DNA from: Bacillus sp. NP157
GTDB lineage: Bacteria; Pseudomonadota; Gammaproteobacteria; Xanthomonadales; Rhodanobacteraceae
DNA length: 64,000 bases
Direction: 5' to 3'
Assembly (NCBI GenBank): GCA_018889975.1
Contig: CP076546.1
Span: 4,805,001-4,869,000 of the forward strand
The position numbers were made by a program, and so were the translations under genes. A model generated the notes under the pieces. It did not search any database and had not been told where the DNA came from. It was given only the letters and a program-made list of their open reading frames with translations. Shown one piece after another: positions 1-7,374 of this stretch. Within the stretch, counting starts at the first letter, position 1. Each line of letters opens with the position of its first letter.

Positions 1-90
1 CGGGAAGTGGATGAACCGGTGGACAAGGCCGAGGATAAAGTCATCGTCGTCGCTCTCGGCGAGACGAATCAGGAACGCTGGGTCGCTCAT
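1..90 (-). CDS. GNAT-like acetyltransferase, N-terminal fragment (cut by window edge)
   Basis: The minus strand reads 30 open codons from an ATG at 90 to the window edge. The peptide begins MSDPAFLIRLAESDDDDFI, followed by LGLVHRFIHF. An I-R-L-A-x-x-x-D-D start followed by a helix is typical of the first strand and helix of GNAT-fold N-acetyltransferases, which move an acetyl group from acetyl-CoA to an amine. Only the N-terminus is present, so the acetyl-CoA-binding motif cannot be seen and no substrate can be proposed. No strong ribosome binding site precedes the ATG. The assignment is an inference from a short piece; a small unrelated protein is the alternative. Confidence 0.5.
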   Translation of the reverse strand, partial: MSDPAFLIRLAESDDDDFILGLVHRFIHFP

Positions 91-179
91 CGTGTCGGGA
101 ACCGTCGTTGGCGTTGGGTGTCCGGGCTGGTCCCGTTCTACACCCGGCAGCCCAACGCGTAAAGCACGCATGCCCCTAT

Positions 180-202
180 GTAGGAGCGCGCCTGCGCGCG
201 AT
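180..202 (+). repeat. REP-like palindrome, forward copy
   Basis: Copy of the window-wide palindrome GTAGGAGCGCGCCTGCGCGC(GA). The inner half CGCGC..GCGCG forms a short hairpin. It lies in the gap between the GNAT fragment and the acyl-CoA dehydrogenase. Confidence 0.85.
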
Positions 203-241
203 AGGGGTGCGATAGAGGCGCGATAGGCCGAAATGGCCCGA

Positions 242-320
242 CCATCCATGGCGATAGCCTGGCCATCCATGGCCATTGCCCTTGCCATCCATGGCCATTG
301 CCCTTGCCATCCATGGCGAC
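242..320. repeat. Short tandem repeat, 21-22 bp unit
   Basis: Three full units and one partial unit of CCATCCATGGCCATTGCCC(TTG) run head to tail at 242, 263, 285 and 307. Each carries the palindrome CCATGG. The two central units are identical and the outer ones diverge. The tract sits between a forward and a reverse REP copy. There is no gene here and no spacer structure, so it is not a CRISPR array. Confidence 0.8.
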
Positions 321-356
321 CAGGCCCATTTCCCCGATCTGGATGCCATGGTCCGG

Positions 357-378
357 TCGCGCGCAGGCGCGCTCCTAC
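357..378 (-). repeat. REP-like palindrome, reverse copy
   Basis: Reverse-oriented copy of the same 22 bp palindrome. The TAG stop codon of the acyl-CoA dehydrogenase (375-377) is inside it. Confidence 0.85.
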
Positions 379-2153
379 AGCAGCTCGGGCAGGGTCTCGA
401 CGCCGGCGTCGATCGCCGCCTTGTGCAGGTGGATGCGCGGCAGGATGCGGGCGAAGTAGAAGTTGGCCGTGTCGCGCTTGGCCTGCTTGCCCTCGGCGTT
501 GAGCAGGGTCGTGCCCTCGGCGGCCAGCACGCTGCGGGCCAGGCAATAGGCCAGGGTGATGTAGCCGGAGTAATACAAATAATCGACCGCGGCCGCGCCG
601 AGTTCTTCGGGGTTGGCCTGGGCCTTGCCGGCGATCTCGATGGTCAGGTCGCCCCAGGCCTTCGCTGCTACGGCCAGCGGGCCGACATAGGCCTTCACCG
701 TCTCGTTCGCCGCGTTGGCGTGGCAGAACGCCGAGATCTCGCCGAGGAAATGCTTCAGGCCCGCACCCTGCAGCTGGACGATCTTGCGGCCGAGCAGGTC
801 CAGCGCCTGGATCTGCGTGGTGCCTTCGTACAGGGTGATGATGCGGGCATCGCGGACGAACTGCTCCATGCCATGTTCGGCGATGAAACCGTGGCCGCCG
901 AAGATCTGCAGCGCTTCCTTGGTGCATTCCTGGGCCGCTTCGGTCAGCAGGCCCTTGGCGATCGGGATCAGGAACGAAAGCAGTTCACCCGCCTGCTTGC
1001 GCGCCTGCGGATCGGCATCGCGCGATTCGATGTCGCTCTGCAGCGCCGCGTAGGCGGCCAGCACGCGACCGCCCTCGACGAAGGCGCGCTGGGTGAGCAG
1101 CATCCTGCGCACGTCGGGATGGACGGTGAGCGGATCGGCCGGCTTTTCCGGCAACTTCGGGCCGGACAGCGCACGCATCTGCAGGCGCTCGCGGGCGTAG
1201 TTCAGGCTGTTCTGCAGGGCACGCTCGGATACCGCCAGGCCCTGGATGCCGACGGCGAGGCGCGCCGCATTCATCATGGTGAACATTGCCACCAGGCCCT
1301 TGTGCGCGGGGCCGATCAGCCAGCCCTGCGCCTCGTCGAAATTCATCACGCAGGTGGCCGAGCCCTTGATGCCCATCTTGTGCTCGATGGCGCCGGCCGC
1401 GGCGGCATTGCGCTCGCCCAGCGAGCCGTCCGCATTCACCTTGAACTTCGGCACCACCAGCATCGAGATGCCGCGGCTACCGGCCGGCGCGTCCGGCAGG
1501 CGGGCGAGCACGAGGTGGATGATGTTCTCGGCGAAATCGTGCTCGCCGGCGCTGATGAAGATCTTCGTGCCGGTGACCCGGTAGCTGCCGTCGTCGTTCG
1601 GTTCGGCACGAGTCTTCAGCAGGCCCAGGTCGGAGCCGGCCTGCGGTTCGGTCAGGCACATGGTGCCGGTCCAGCGGCCTTCCACCAGCGGCTTGAGGAA
1701 GGTGTCCTGCTGCCACTCGTCGCCATGGTGCTCCAGCGCGTCGGTCGCGCCGTGCGAGAGCAGGGGATAGATGCCCCAGGCCAGGTTGGCCGAGTCGATC
1801 ATTTCCTTCACCAGCGCGCCGAGCACGGCGGGGAGCGCCTGGCCACCGAATTTTTCGTGCGCGGTAAGGCCGGCCCAGCCGCCGTCGGCGTACTGGCGAT
1901 AGGCTTCCTTGAAGCCCTTCGGCGTGGTGACCGAGGCGGTCGCCTTGTCGTAGTGGCAGCCCTCGGCATCGCCGGAGGCATTCAGCGGGGCGAGCACCTG
2001 CTCGTTGAAACGCGCGGCTTCGTCGAGCACGGCGTCCAGCAATTCGCGGTTATGCGCTTCGCCGCCTTCGAGGCGGGCCAGCACGGCTTCGGCGCCGAGC
2101 ACGTCGTAGAGCGCGAAACGCATGTCATTGAGCGGGGCTTTGTAGATCGTCAT
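375..2153 (-). CDS. Acyl-CoA dehydrogenase, long C-terminally extended type
   Basis: 592-residue flavoprotein of the acyl-CoA dehydrogenase superfamily, which oxidises acyl-CoA to trans-2-enoyl-CoA and passes electrons to ETF. The FAD/substrate signature MCLTEPQAGSDLG lies near residue 160, and the C-terminal IITLYEGTTQIQALDLLGRK carries the Glu that acts as catalytic base in this family. At nearly 600 residues it is longer than the roughly 380-residue classic enzymes. It matches the subgroup with an extra C-terminal helical domain, which includes the methylmercaptopropionyl-CoA dehydrogenase DmdC; general fatty acyl substrates are more likely here, but that is inference. The start MTIYKAPLNDM is typical of the subgroup. 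Its stop codon is provided by a REP copy. Confidence 0.93.
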   Translation of the reverse strand: MTIYKAPLNDMRFALYDVLGAEAVLARLEGGEAHNRELLDAVLDEAARFNEQVLAPLNASGDAEGCHYDKATASVTTPKGFKEAYRQYADGGWAGLTAHEKFGGQALPAVLGALVKEMIDSANLAWGIYPLLSHGATDALEHHGDEWQQDTFLKPLVEGRWTGTMCLTEPQAGSDLGLLKTRAEPNDDGSYRVTGTKIFISAGEHDFAENIIHLVLARLPDAPAGSRGISMLVVPKFKVNADGSLGERNAAAAGAIEHKMGIKGSATCVMNFDEAQGWLIGPAHKGLVAMFTMMNAARLAVGIQGLAVSERALQNSLNYARERLQMRALSGPKLPEKPADPLTVHPDVRRMLLTQRAFVEGGRVLAAYAALQSDIESRDADPQARKQAGELLSFLIPIAKGLLTEAAQECTKEALQIFGGHGFIAEHGMEQFVRDARIITLYEGTTQIQALDLLGRKIVQLQGAGLKHFLGEISAFCHANAANETVKAYVGPLAVAAKAWGDLTIEIAGKAQANPEELGAAAVDYLYYSGYITLAYCLARSVLAAEGTTLLNAEGKQAKRDTANFYFARILPRIHLHKAAIDAGVETLPELL

Positions 2154-2189
2154 CGGGAATCCTGGCGAAAACGGCTGGGTAAGGAGGGG

Positions 2190-2681
2190 TCAGGGCGAGC
2201 GGTAGGTGTCCGGGATGCCGGGCACCGGCGACAGCCAGCTCTTGCCGTGCACGGGGTACGTGTCGGGCTTGGTTTCTTTCTCGGGCGTGGCCGTCACGCG
2301 GCCTTCGATGCTGTAGGCCAGGGCGCCGGTGCTGCCCTTGGCGGCCAGTTCGGCGAGCGCCTTCGACATCTCCGGCGTGGGCAGGAGATCGACCTGGGTG
2401 ACGTCGGCGGCGAAGGAGGGGATGTCCTGGTCGATCTTCGCATCGAGCAGCACGCCGCCCAGCTGGCCGACCTGGAAGGTACCCTGGAAGCGATCAAACG
2501 ACATGCCCGTGTAGCTGTTGTTACGCACGCGCAGGGTCACATGCCAGGTGCCGCCCGGCTTCGCGCTGACTTCGGACAGCGAGACCGATGGCGGGAACAC
2601 GCTTTTCTTCACGGGTCCGCAGCCGGCGATGAGCACGAGGCCGGCGAGCGTGGCCACGCGAAGGATGGAAAGGCGTCGCAT
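2190..2681 (-). CDS. LEA type 2-like lipoprotein
   Basis: 163-residue exported protein. I moved the start to the ATG at 2681 because it gives a clean lipoprotein signal: MRRLSILRVATLAGLVLIAG followed by Cys21 (lipobox L-I-A-G/C). An ATG further upstream would add 36 residues of unlikely sequence. The mature part, with alternating polar and hydrophobic strands (VTLRVRNNSYTGMSFDRFQG), resembles the LEA14/WHy beta-sandwich found in bacterial lipoproteins. No enzyme function is expected; a stress-related or envelope role is only a guess. It lies upstream of the acyl-CoA dehydrogenase on the same strand, separated by 36 bp, so the two may share a transcript. Confidence 0.75.
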   Translation of the reverse strand: MRRLSILRVATLAGLVLIAGCGPVKKSVFPPSVSLSEVSAKPGGTWHVTLRVRNNSYTGMSFDRFQGTFQVGQLGGVLLDAKIDQDIPSFAADVTQVDLLPTPEMSKALAELAAKGSTGALAYSIEGRVTATPEKETKPDTYPVHGKSWLSPVPGIPDTYRSP

Positions 2682-2815
2682 CAAGGTGATTCCCCAGGCA
2701 TGGAGGCTTCGAACACCCGTTCGATGGTAGCGCCGGGGCCCTGTATGCGCGAGACGGCGTTTGAAACGCGGTTCCCAAGCGCAGCCCAAGCAGGCATCAT
2801 CCCTTTTTGCCTTCC

Positions 2816-3313
2816 ATGACGGTTATCCACCCCATGACACGACGCATCGTCGCGCGCCGCTCCCCCATCCACGGCAACGGCGTCTTCGCCACCGCGCCCA
2901 TCAAGGCCGGCGAAGATGTCATCGAATACAAGGGCGACCGGATCACCCACGCCCAGGCCGACAAGAAGTACGGCGACGGCGGCGAAACCGGCCACACCTT
3001 CCTGTTCACGCTGAACGACAAGTGGATCGTCGACGGCAACAGCCACGGCAACGTCGCGCGCTGGATCAACTACGGCTGCGATCCGAACTGCCAGGCCGTG
3101 ATCCTCGAGGACGAACCGGGCAAGGATTCGAAGAAAGATAAGGTGATGATCGAGGCCTTGCGCGACATCGCCCCGGGTGAAGAGCTGGTCTACGACTATG
3201 GCATCACCCTGGATATGCCGCACACCGCGCGCCTGAAGAAGATCTGGGCCTGCCGCTGCGGCTCGCCCAAGTGCACCGGCACCATGCTGAAGCCCAAGCG
3301 CAAGGCCGCCTGA
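2816..3313 (+). CDS. SET-domain protein lysine methyltransferase
   Basis: 165-residue stand-alone SET domain, which methylates lysine side chains using S-adenosylmethionine. Visible signatures are SPIHGNGVFA near residues 16-25, the AdoMet/catalytic segment WINYGCDPNC (about 83-92), GEELVYDYG (121-129) with the conserved tyrosine, and a post-SET-like cysteine group WACRCGSPKC (144-153) that would bind zinc. The organisation matches the small bacterial SET proteins of xanthomonads and chlamydiae. The substrate is unknown; histone-like or ribosomal proteins are possibilities. ATG starts at 2816 and 2834 and a TTG at 2807 are all in frame, and no Shine-Dalgarno decides between them. Confidence 0.88.
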   Translation: MTVIHPMTRRIVARRSPIHGNGVFATAPIKAGEDVIEYKGDRITHAQADKKYGDGGETGHTFLFTLNDKWIVDGNSHGNVARWINYGCDPNCQAVILEDEPGKDSKKDKVMIEALRDIAPGEELVYDYGITLDMPHTARLKKIWACRCGSPKCTGTMLKPKRKAA

Positions 3314-3411
3314 CCTTCACCTTTGCACACGGGACGGCGACACCTGCGCGACGTCCCGCTGATCCGCCGCCTTCGATCCTGTCCGGACCTTATCCGCGAC
3401 AGGAGCCCACC

Positions 3412-3957
3412 ATGGCCCGCAAGCAACTCGAAGGCCGCCGCATCGCCGTCCTCGCCACTGACGGTTTCGAACAGTCCGAACTGATGGAACCCAAGCGCCT
3501 GCTCGAAGAGGCAGGGGCGACGGTGGATGTCATCGCGCCGGGCGACGCGAAGCAGATCAAGGGCTGGGACAACAAGGACTGGGGCCAGTCCGTCGACGTC
3601 GACGTGGCCCTGGACCAGGCCGACGCGGGTCGCTACGACGCCATCGTGCTTCCCGGTGGCGTGATCAACCCCGACAAGCTGCGCATGGACGACAAGGCGG
3701 TCGGCCTGGTCAAGACCATCGCCGACGCCGGCAAGCCCGTCGCCGCGATCTGCCACGGTCCGTGGACCCTGATCAACGCGGGCCTGGTCAAGGGCAAAAA
3801 GGTCACCTCGTGGCCGTCGCTCAAGGCTGACCTGGGGAATGCGGGTGCGCAGTGGGAGGATAGCCAGGTGGTGAAGGACGGGAACCTGATTACGAGCCGC
3901 AAGCCTGACGATATTCCGGCGTTTACGGAGGCGTTGATTGGGGCGCTGGCTGGCTGA
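3412..3957 (+). CDS. DJ-1/PfpI family protein (protease/deglycase type)
   Basis: 181-residue DJ-1/ThiJ/PfpI-fold protein. The nucleophile-elbow motif AAICHGPW places the catalytic cysteine at residue 114, and Glu20 in DGFEQSEL is the conserved acidic partner. Length and motifs fit the PfpI-type intracellular protease/deglycase branch (YhbO-like), associated with protection from stress and glyoxals. The ATG at 3412 is preceded by CAGGAG at suitable spacing; an upstream in-frame start would add a low-quality tail. The true substrate (protein, glycated protein or small molecule) cannot be told from the sequence. It is followed by a REP copy. Confidence 0.92.
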   Translation: MARKQLEGRRIAVLATDGFEQSELMEPKRLLEEAGATVDVIAPGDAKQIKGWDNKDWGQSVDVDVALDQADAGRYDAIVLPGGVINPDKLRMDDKAVGLVKTIADAGKPVAAICHGPWTLINAGLVKGKKVTSWPSLKADLGNAGAQWEDSQVVKDGNLITSRKPDDIPAFTEALIGALAG

Positions 3958-4036
3958 GTGGGGCGTGGAGGAGGGTTGGAAGAGGAAGAAACGAAGCGAT
4001 GTGGCGGGTGGTTTGGGCGCATCGCTTCGTGGGCTT

Positions 4037-4058
4037 TCGCGCGCAGGCGCGCTCCTAC
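4037..4058 (-). repeat. REP-like palindrome, reverse copy
   Basis: Full reverse copy between the convergent PfpI and EF-G-like genes. Nothing else is recognised in this 128 bp gap. Confidence 0.85.
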
Positions 4059-4085
4059 ATTGGGGGTTGGGGTTGGGCTAGGGGG

Positions 4086-6125
4086 TTAGTCTTCTTCGGC
4101 TTTGGGCTTCCACATCTCGACCAGCTTGCGTTGCACGCCGGGCGGCACGGTGTCGTAGTGGCTGAAGTCCATTGCGTAGCGGCCCTGGCCGCCGGTGACC
4201 GCCTTCAGCTGCGTCGGGAAATCCGCCAGCTCGGCCAGGGGCACGCGGGCCTTGATCAGGGTCTCGCCGCCGCGCAGTGAATCCGTGCCCATGATCTGCG
4301 CACGTCGCGAGGCCAGCCCACCGGTCACGTCGCCTACCGAGTGGTCCGGGATCGATACCTCGAGGTCGACCACCGGTTCCAGCACCAGCGGCCGCGCTCG
4401 CGATACCGCGTCGAGGAACGCCTTGCGGCCCGCGCTGATGAACGCCACCTCCTTCGAGTCCACCGGATGGTGCTTGCCGTCGTAGACCACGACGCGCACG
4501 TCCTGCATCGGGTAGCCGGCGACGGCACCGCCGTCCATCGCCTGGCGGATGCCCTTCTCGATCGCCGGCATGAACTGGTTCGGGATCACGCCGCCCTTGG
4601 TTTCATCCGCGAAGACGAATCCCGCGCCACGATCCAGCGGTTCCACGCGCAGGAACACTTCGCCGAACTGACCCGCGCCACCGGTCTGTTTCTTGTGCCG
4701 ATGGTGTCCTTCGGACGAGCCACCGATGGTTTCGCGATATGCGATGCGCGGTGCCTGGGTCACCACCTCGACGTCGTAGCGTGACTTCATCCGTTCCAGC
4801 ATCAGCTTCAGGTGCAGGTCGGAGAGACCGCGGATGACGGTCTGGTTCACCTCGGCATGGTGTTCGACGATGAAGCAGGGGTCTTCCTCGGCAAGCCGTG
4901 CGAGCGCCTGCGACAGCTTCTGCTCCTGGCCCTTGTGCGCCGGTTCCACGGCCAGGCCGAACATCGGCGACGGAAACGGACACGGCTGCAGGTGGATGCG
5001 CGATTCATCGGCGGCGTCGTGCAACACGGCGTCGAAATGGATCTCGTCGACCTTGGCCACCGCGACGATGTCGCCCGGCAAGGCCTCGTCGATCTCCACG
5101 TGGTCCTTGCCCTTCAGCCGGAACAGGTGCGCGACCTTGAACGGCTTGCGCCCGTCGTCGACCAGCAACTGCGAATCCTTGCGCACGGTGCCCTGCCATA
5201 CCCGGAACACGCCCAGCTTGCCGACGAACGGGTCATTGACGATCTTGAAGACGTCGGCCACCACGTGTTTCGCCGCATCGGCGGCGATCGCGAAGCGCGT
5301 GCCGCTGTCGTCGTGGAACGGCGGTGGATTGACTTCGTTGGGGCAGGGCAGGATGCGTTCGATCAGCTCGAGCAGTTCGTTGACGCCGACGCCGTCGCGC
5401 GCACTGGTGAACACGATCGGCACCAGGTGTCCGTCGCGCAGGCAGTGCTCCAGGGCGTCATGCAGTTCGGCCGTGGTCAGCGATGCCTCGCCCTTGTCGA
5501 GGTAGTGCTCCATCACGCTGTCGTCGATCTCCACCACCTGGTCGATCAGCTGCTGGTGCGCTTCGCCGGGCGAGGAGAAATCGCTGTCGCCGCCGTTCTG
5601 GAAATACGCATCGCGCACGGCTTGGCCCTGCGCGGCCGGCAGGTTCACCGGCAGGCACTCCGGGCCGAACTCCGCGCGCAACTCGTCCACGAGGGCGGCG
5701 AGGTCGACGCCTTCGGCATCGATCCGATTGACGATGAGCAGGCGTGCCAGCCCGCGCTCCTTCGCGTGGGCCATCATGCTGCGCGTGCCGTGTTCGATGC
5801 CGTTGGCCGCGTTCACCACGATGGCCACGGTGTCGGTGGCGGCGAGGGCCGCCAGGGCGGGCCCGCGGAAATCCGCGTAGCCGGGGGTGTCGACGAGGTG
5901 GATGCGGTAGCCGTTGCGCTCGATCGAGGCGATGGCGGCATCGATGGAATGGCCCCGGGATCGCTCCAGGGGATCGGTGTCCGAGACGGTACTGCCCTTT
6001 TCGACGCTGCCCATGCTGTTGAGCACGCCGCCGGCGTGGAGCATGGCTTCGAACAACGTGGTCTTGCCGGCCCCGGCGTGGCCGGCGAGTGACAGGCTGC
6101 GGATGCGTTCCGTGGATGGCGACAC
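4086..6125 (-). CDS. EF-G-like translational GTPase (paralogue)
   Basis: 679-residue member of the elongation factor G family. The G1 loop GHAGAGKTT is near residue 17, followed by RGHSIDAAIA in the switch I position (canonical EF-G has RGITI), DTPGYADF and NRIDAEG. Domain IV has KKQTGGAGQFGEV. These differences and the lack of str-operon neighbours indicate a second EF-G-like factor rather than the housekeeping FusA. The family acts on the ribosome, and paralogues are often specialised for translocation only or for stress; the role here is inference. The GTG at 6125 was chosen because AGGGAGGG lies 7 nt upstream; an upstream in-frame ATG (6194) lacks such a site. Confidence 0.88.
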   Translation of the reverse strand: MSPSTERIRSLSLAGHAGAGKTTLFEAMLHAGGVLNSMGSVEKGSTVSDTDPLERSRGHSIDAAIASIERNGYRIHLVDTPGYADFRGPALAALAATDTVAIVVNAANGIEHGTRSMMAHAKERGLARLLIVNRIDAEGVDLAALVDELRAEFGPECLPVNLPAAQGQAVRDAYFQNGGDSDFSSPGEAHQQLIDQVVEIDDSVMEHYLDKGEASLTTAELHDALEHCLRDGHLVPIVFTSARDGVGVNELLELIERILPCPNEVNPPPFHDDSGTRFAIAADAAKHVVADVFKIVNDPFVGKLGVFRVWQGTVRKDSQLLVDDGRKPFKVAHLFRLKGKDHVEIDEALPGDIVAVAKVDEIHFDAVLHDAADESRIHLQPCPFPSPMFGLAVEPAHKGQEQKLSQALARLAEEDPCFIVEHHAEVNQTVIRGLSDLHLKLMLERMKSRYDVEVVTQAPRIAYRETIGGSSEGHHRHKKQTGGAGQFGEVFLRVEPLDRGAGFVFADETKGGVIPNQFMPAIEKGIRQAMDGGAVAGYPMQDVRVVVYDGKHHPVDSKEVAFISAGRKAFLDAVSRARPLVLEPVVDLEVSIPDHSVGDVTGGLASRRAQIMGTDSLRGGETLIKARVPLAELADFPTQLKAVTGGQGRYAMDFSHYDTVPPGVQRKLVEMWKPKAEED

Positions 6126-6315
6126 GATGCGACCCTCCCTAAGGATGGTGGTCCCCCGTCCTGCAAGCCTTCTCCGATTGGGGGACGGAATCAAGGGGCA
6201 GGGGAATCTTCTTTCGCCGACGCGGTCTGTAGGCCTCAGGCTTAGGGCGTGGTCAGCAGGCCGACGTTAAGCTGTAGTGCTTCACCTACCGGCCTTGAAG
6301 GGGACCGTCGCTCGC

Positions 6316-7326
6316 GTGCAATACCCAGGCAAGGCGCCACCGCCGCATGTCGAACCGCACCGGCTCCTGCCGGCGGCGACGCAGCGCCATGGGCTGCATC
6401 CGATCGACCCGGCCACCATCGTGGCCCTGCGCGCCATCGGCCGCCGGCCGCCGCCGCGCAACCGCGTACTGGTCACGCTGGCGATCGCCGTCACGCTGGT
6501 CCTGCATATCCTGCTGGTGCTGCTGGTCCAGTACGAGATGCAGACGCGGCCCATGTCCGGCTTCGCCAGGCCGGACGACAAGGCCGACGTGCTCGAAGTG
6601 CGCTTCATCGAGCCGGCCCCGCCACCGCCTCCCAGGGCGAACGTGCCCCCGCCGCCCCCGGTCAGCGAGCCGCCGCCGAAGGTGCGTTCCCCTGAGGCGA
6701 CCCGGCCGGAGCCGCCCAGGCCGCCGAAGCCGAAAGAGCCCGCGAAGACCGACACGCCTGCCGAAAACGCGGCGCCGGCGACTCCGGCGCCCGCGCCGAG
6801 CCTGTACGGCAAGGACGGCAGCATCAACATGGGCACGCCGAGCGGGCAGGCGCCGCCGACCCAGGCCAGCTTCGTCTCGCGCAAGCCGACCGACGACGCC
6901 GGCGTGATGTCGCACAAGACCACGGTGACCTATAAGGAAACCCGCTTCGAAGGCGACTGGGTGCCGCCGAACGAGACCATCGTGCAGTCGGGCGTGCGCA
7001 AGGTGATCGAAAACACCTCGCTGAAGAAGGAAGTGAACATCGGTGGCCAGCGGATCAACTGCGCCACGGTGCTGTTCGTGCTTCCGGTCGGGTGTTCCGG
7101 TGCGGATCCGTCGAAGCCGCCGCCGAAGTCGGCCGACGGCCGCCTCAACATGGCGCCGTCCAAACCGCTGGCGGATGGCCCCGACGTGGTGCCGTCGCCG
7201 CCCGAAGCGGTTTGCATCGCCGCGTTCCGTGCCGACAAGCCGATGCCGCAGGGTTGCCCCAGCGACGTGCCCTTGAAGGCGATCGAGCTGGAAAAAGCCG
7301 AGCAGCAGCGACGTACCGGTAAATAA
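6316..7326 (+). CDS. Proline-rich inner-membrane-anchored protein, first of a paralogous pair
   Basis: About 336 residues. One hydrophobic helix lies at roughly residues 51-71 (VLVTLAIAVTLVLHILLVLL), followed by DVLEVRFIEP and a long Pro/Lys-rich linker (PPPPP.., KPKEPAKT), the layout of TonB-type energy transducers that span the periplasm. The C-terminal domain, however, is not a recognisable TonB domain: it has YKETRFEGDWVPPNE, GGQRINC and several cysteines. The downstream gene shares the same architecture and C-terminal motifs. No TonB-dependent receptor, ExbB or ExbD lies nearby, so TonB activity is not supported. The GTG at 6316 follows GAAGGGGA; a GTG at 6277 is an alternative. Function unknown. 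Confidence 0.75.
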   Translation: MQYPGKAPPPHVEPHRLLPAATQRHGLHPIDPATIVALRAIGRRPPPRNRVLVTLAIAVTLVLHILLVLLVQYEMQTRPMSGFARPDDKADVLEVRFIEPAPPPPPRANVPPPPPVSEPPPKVRSPEATRPEPPRPPKPKEPAKTDTPAENAAPATPAPAPSLYGKDGSINMGTPSGQAPPTQASFVSRKPTDDAGVMSHKTTVTYKETRFEGDWVPPNETIVQSGVRKVIENTSLKKEVNIGGQRINCATVLFVLPVGCSGADPSKPPPKSADGRLNMAPSKPLADGPDVVPSPPEAVCIAAFRADKPMPQGCPSDVPLKAIELEKAEQQRRTGK

Positions 7327-7374
7327 CACAGCGGCGATTGTGCGCCGCGCGTGCAGCATGGACACTAGCGCCCG

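Noticed and set aside
276-2819. 847-codon plus-strand reading frame opposite the acyl-CoA dehydrogenase
   Set aside because: It is antisense to two well-supported genes and is open only because of high GC and third-position bias. Composition (Gly/Arg/His/Gln-rich) is that of a shadow frame.
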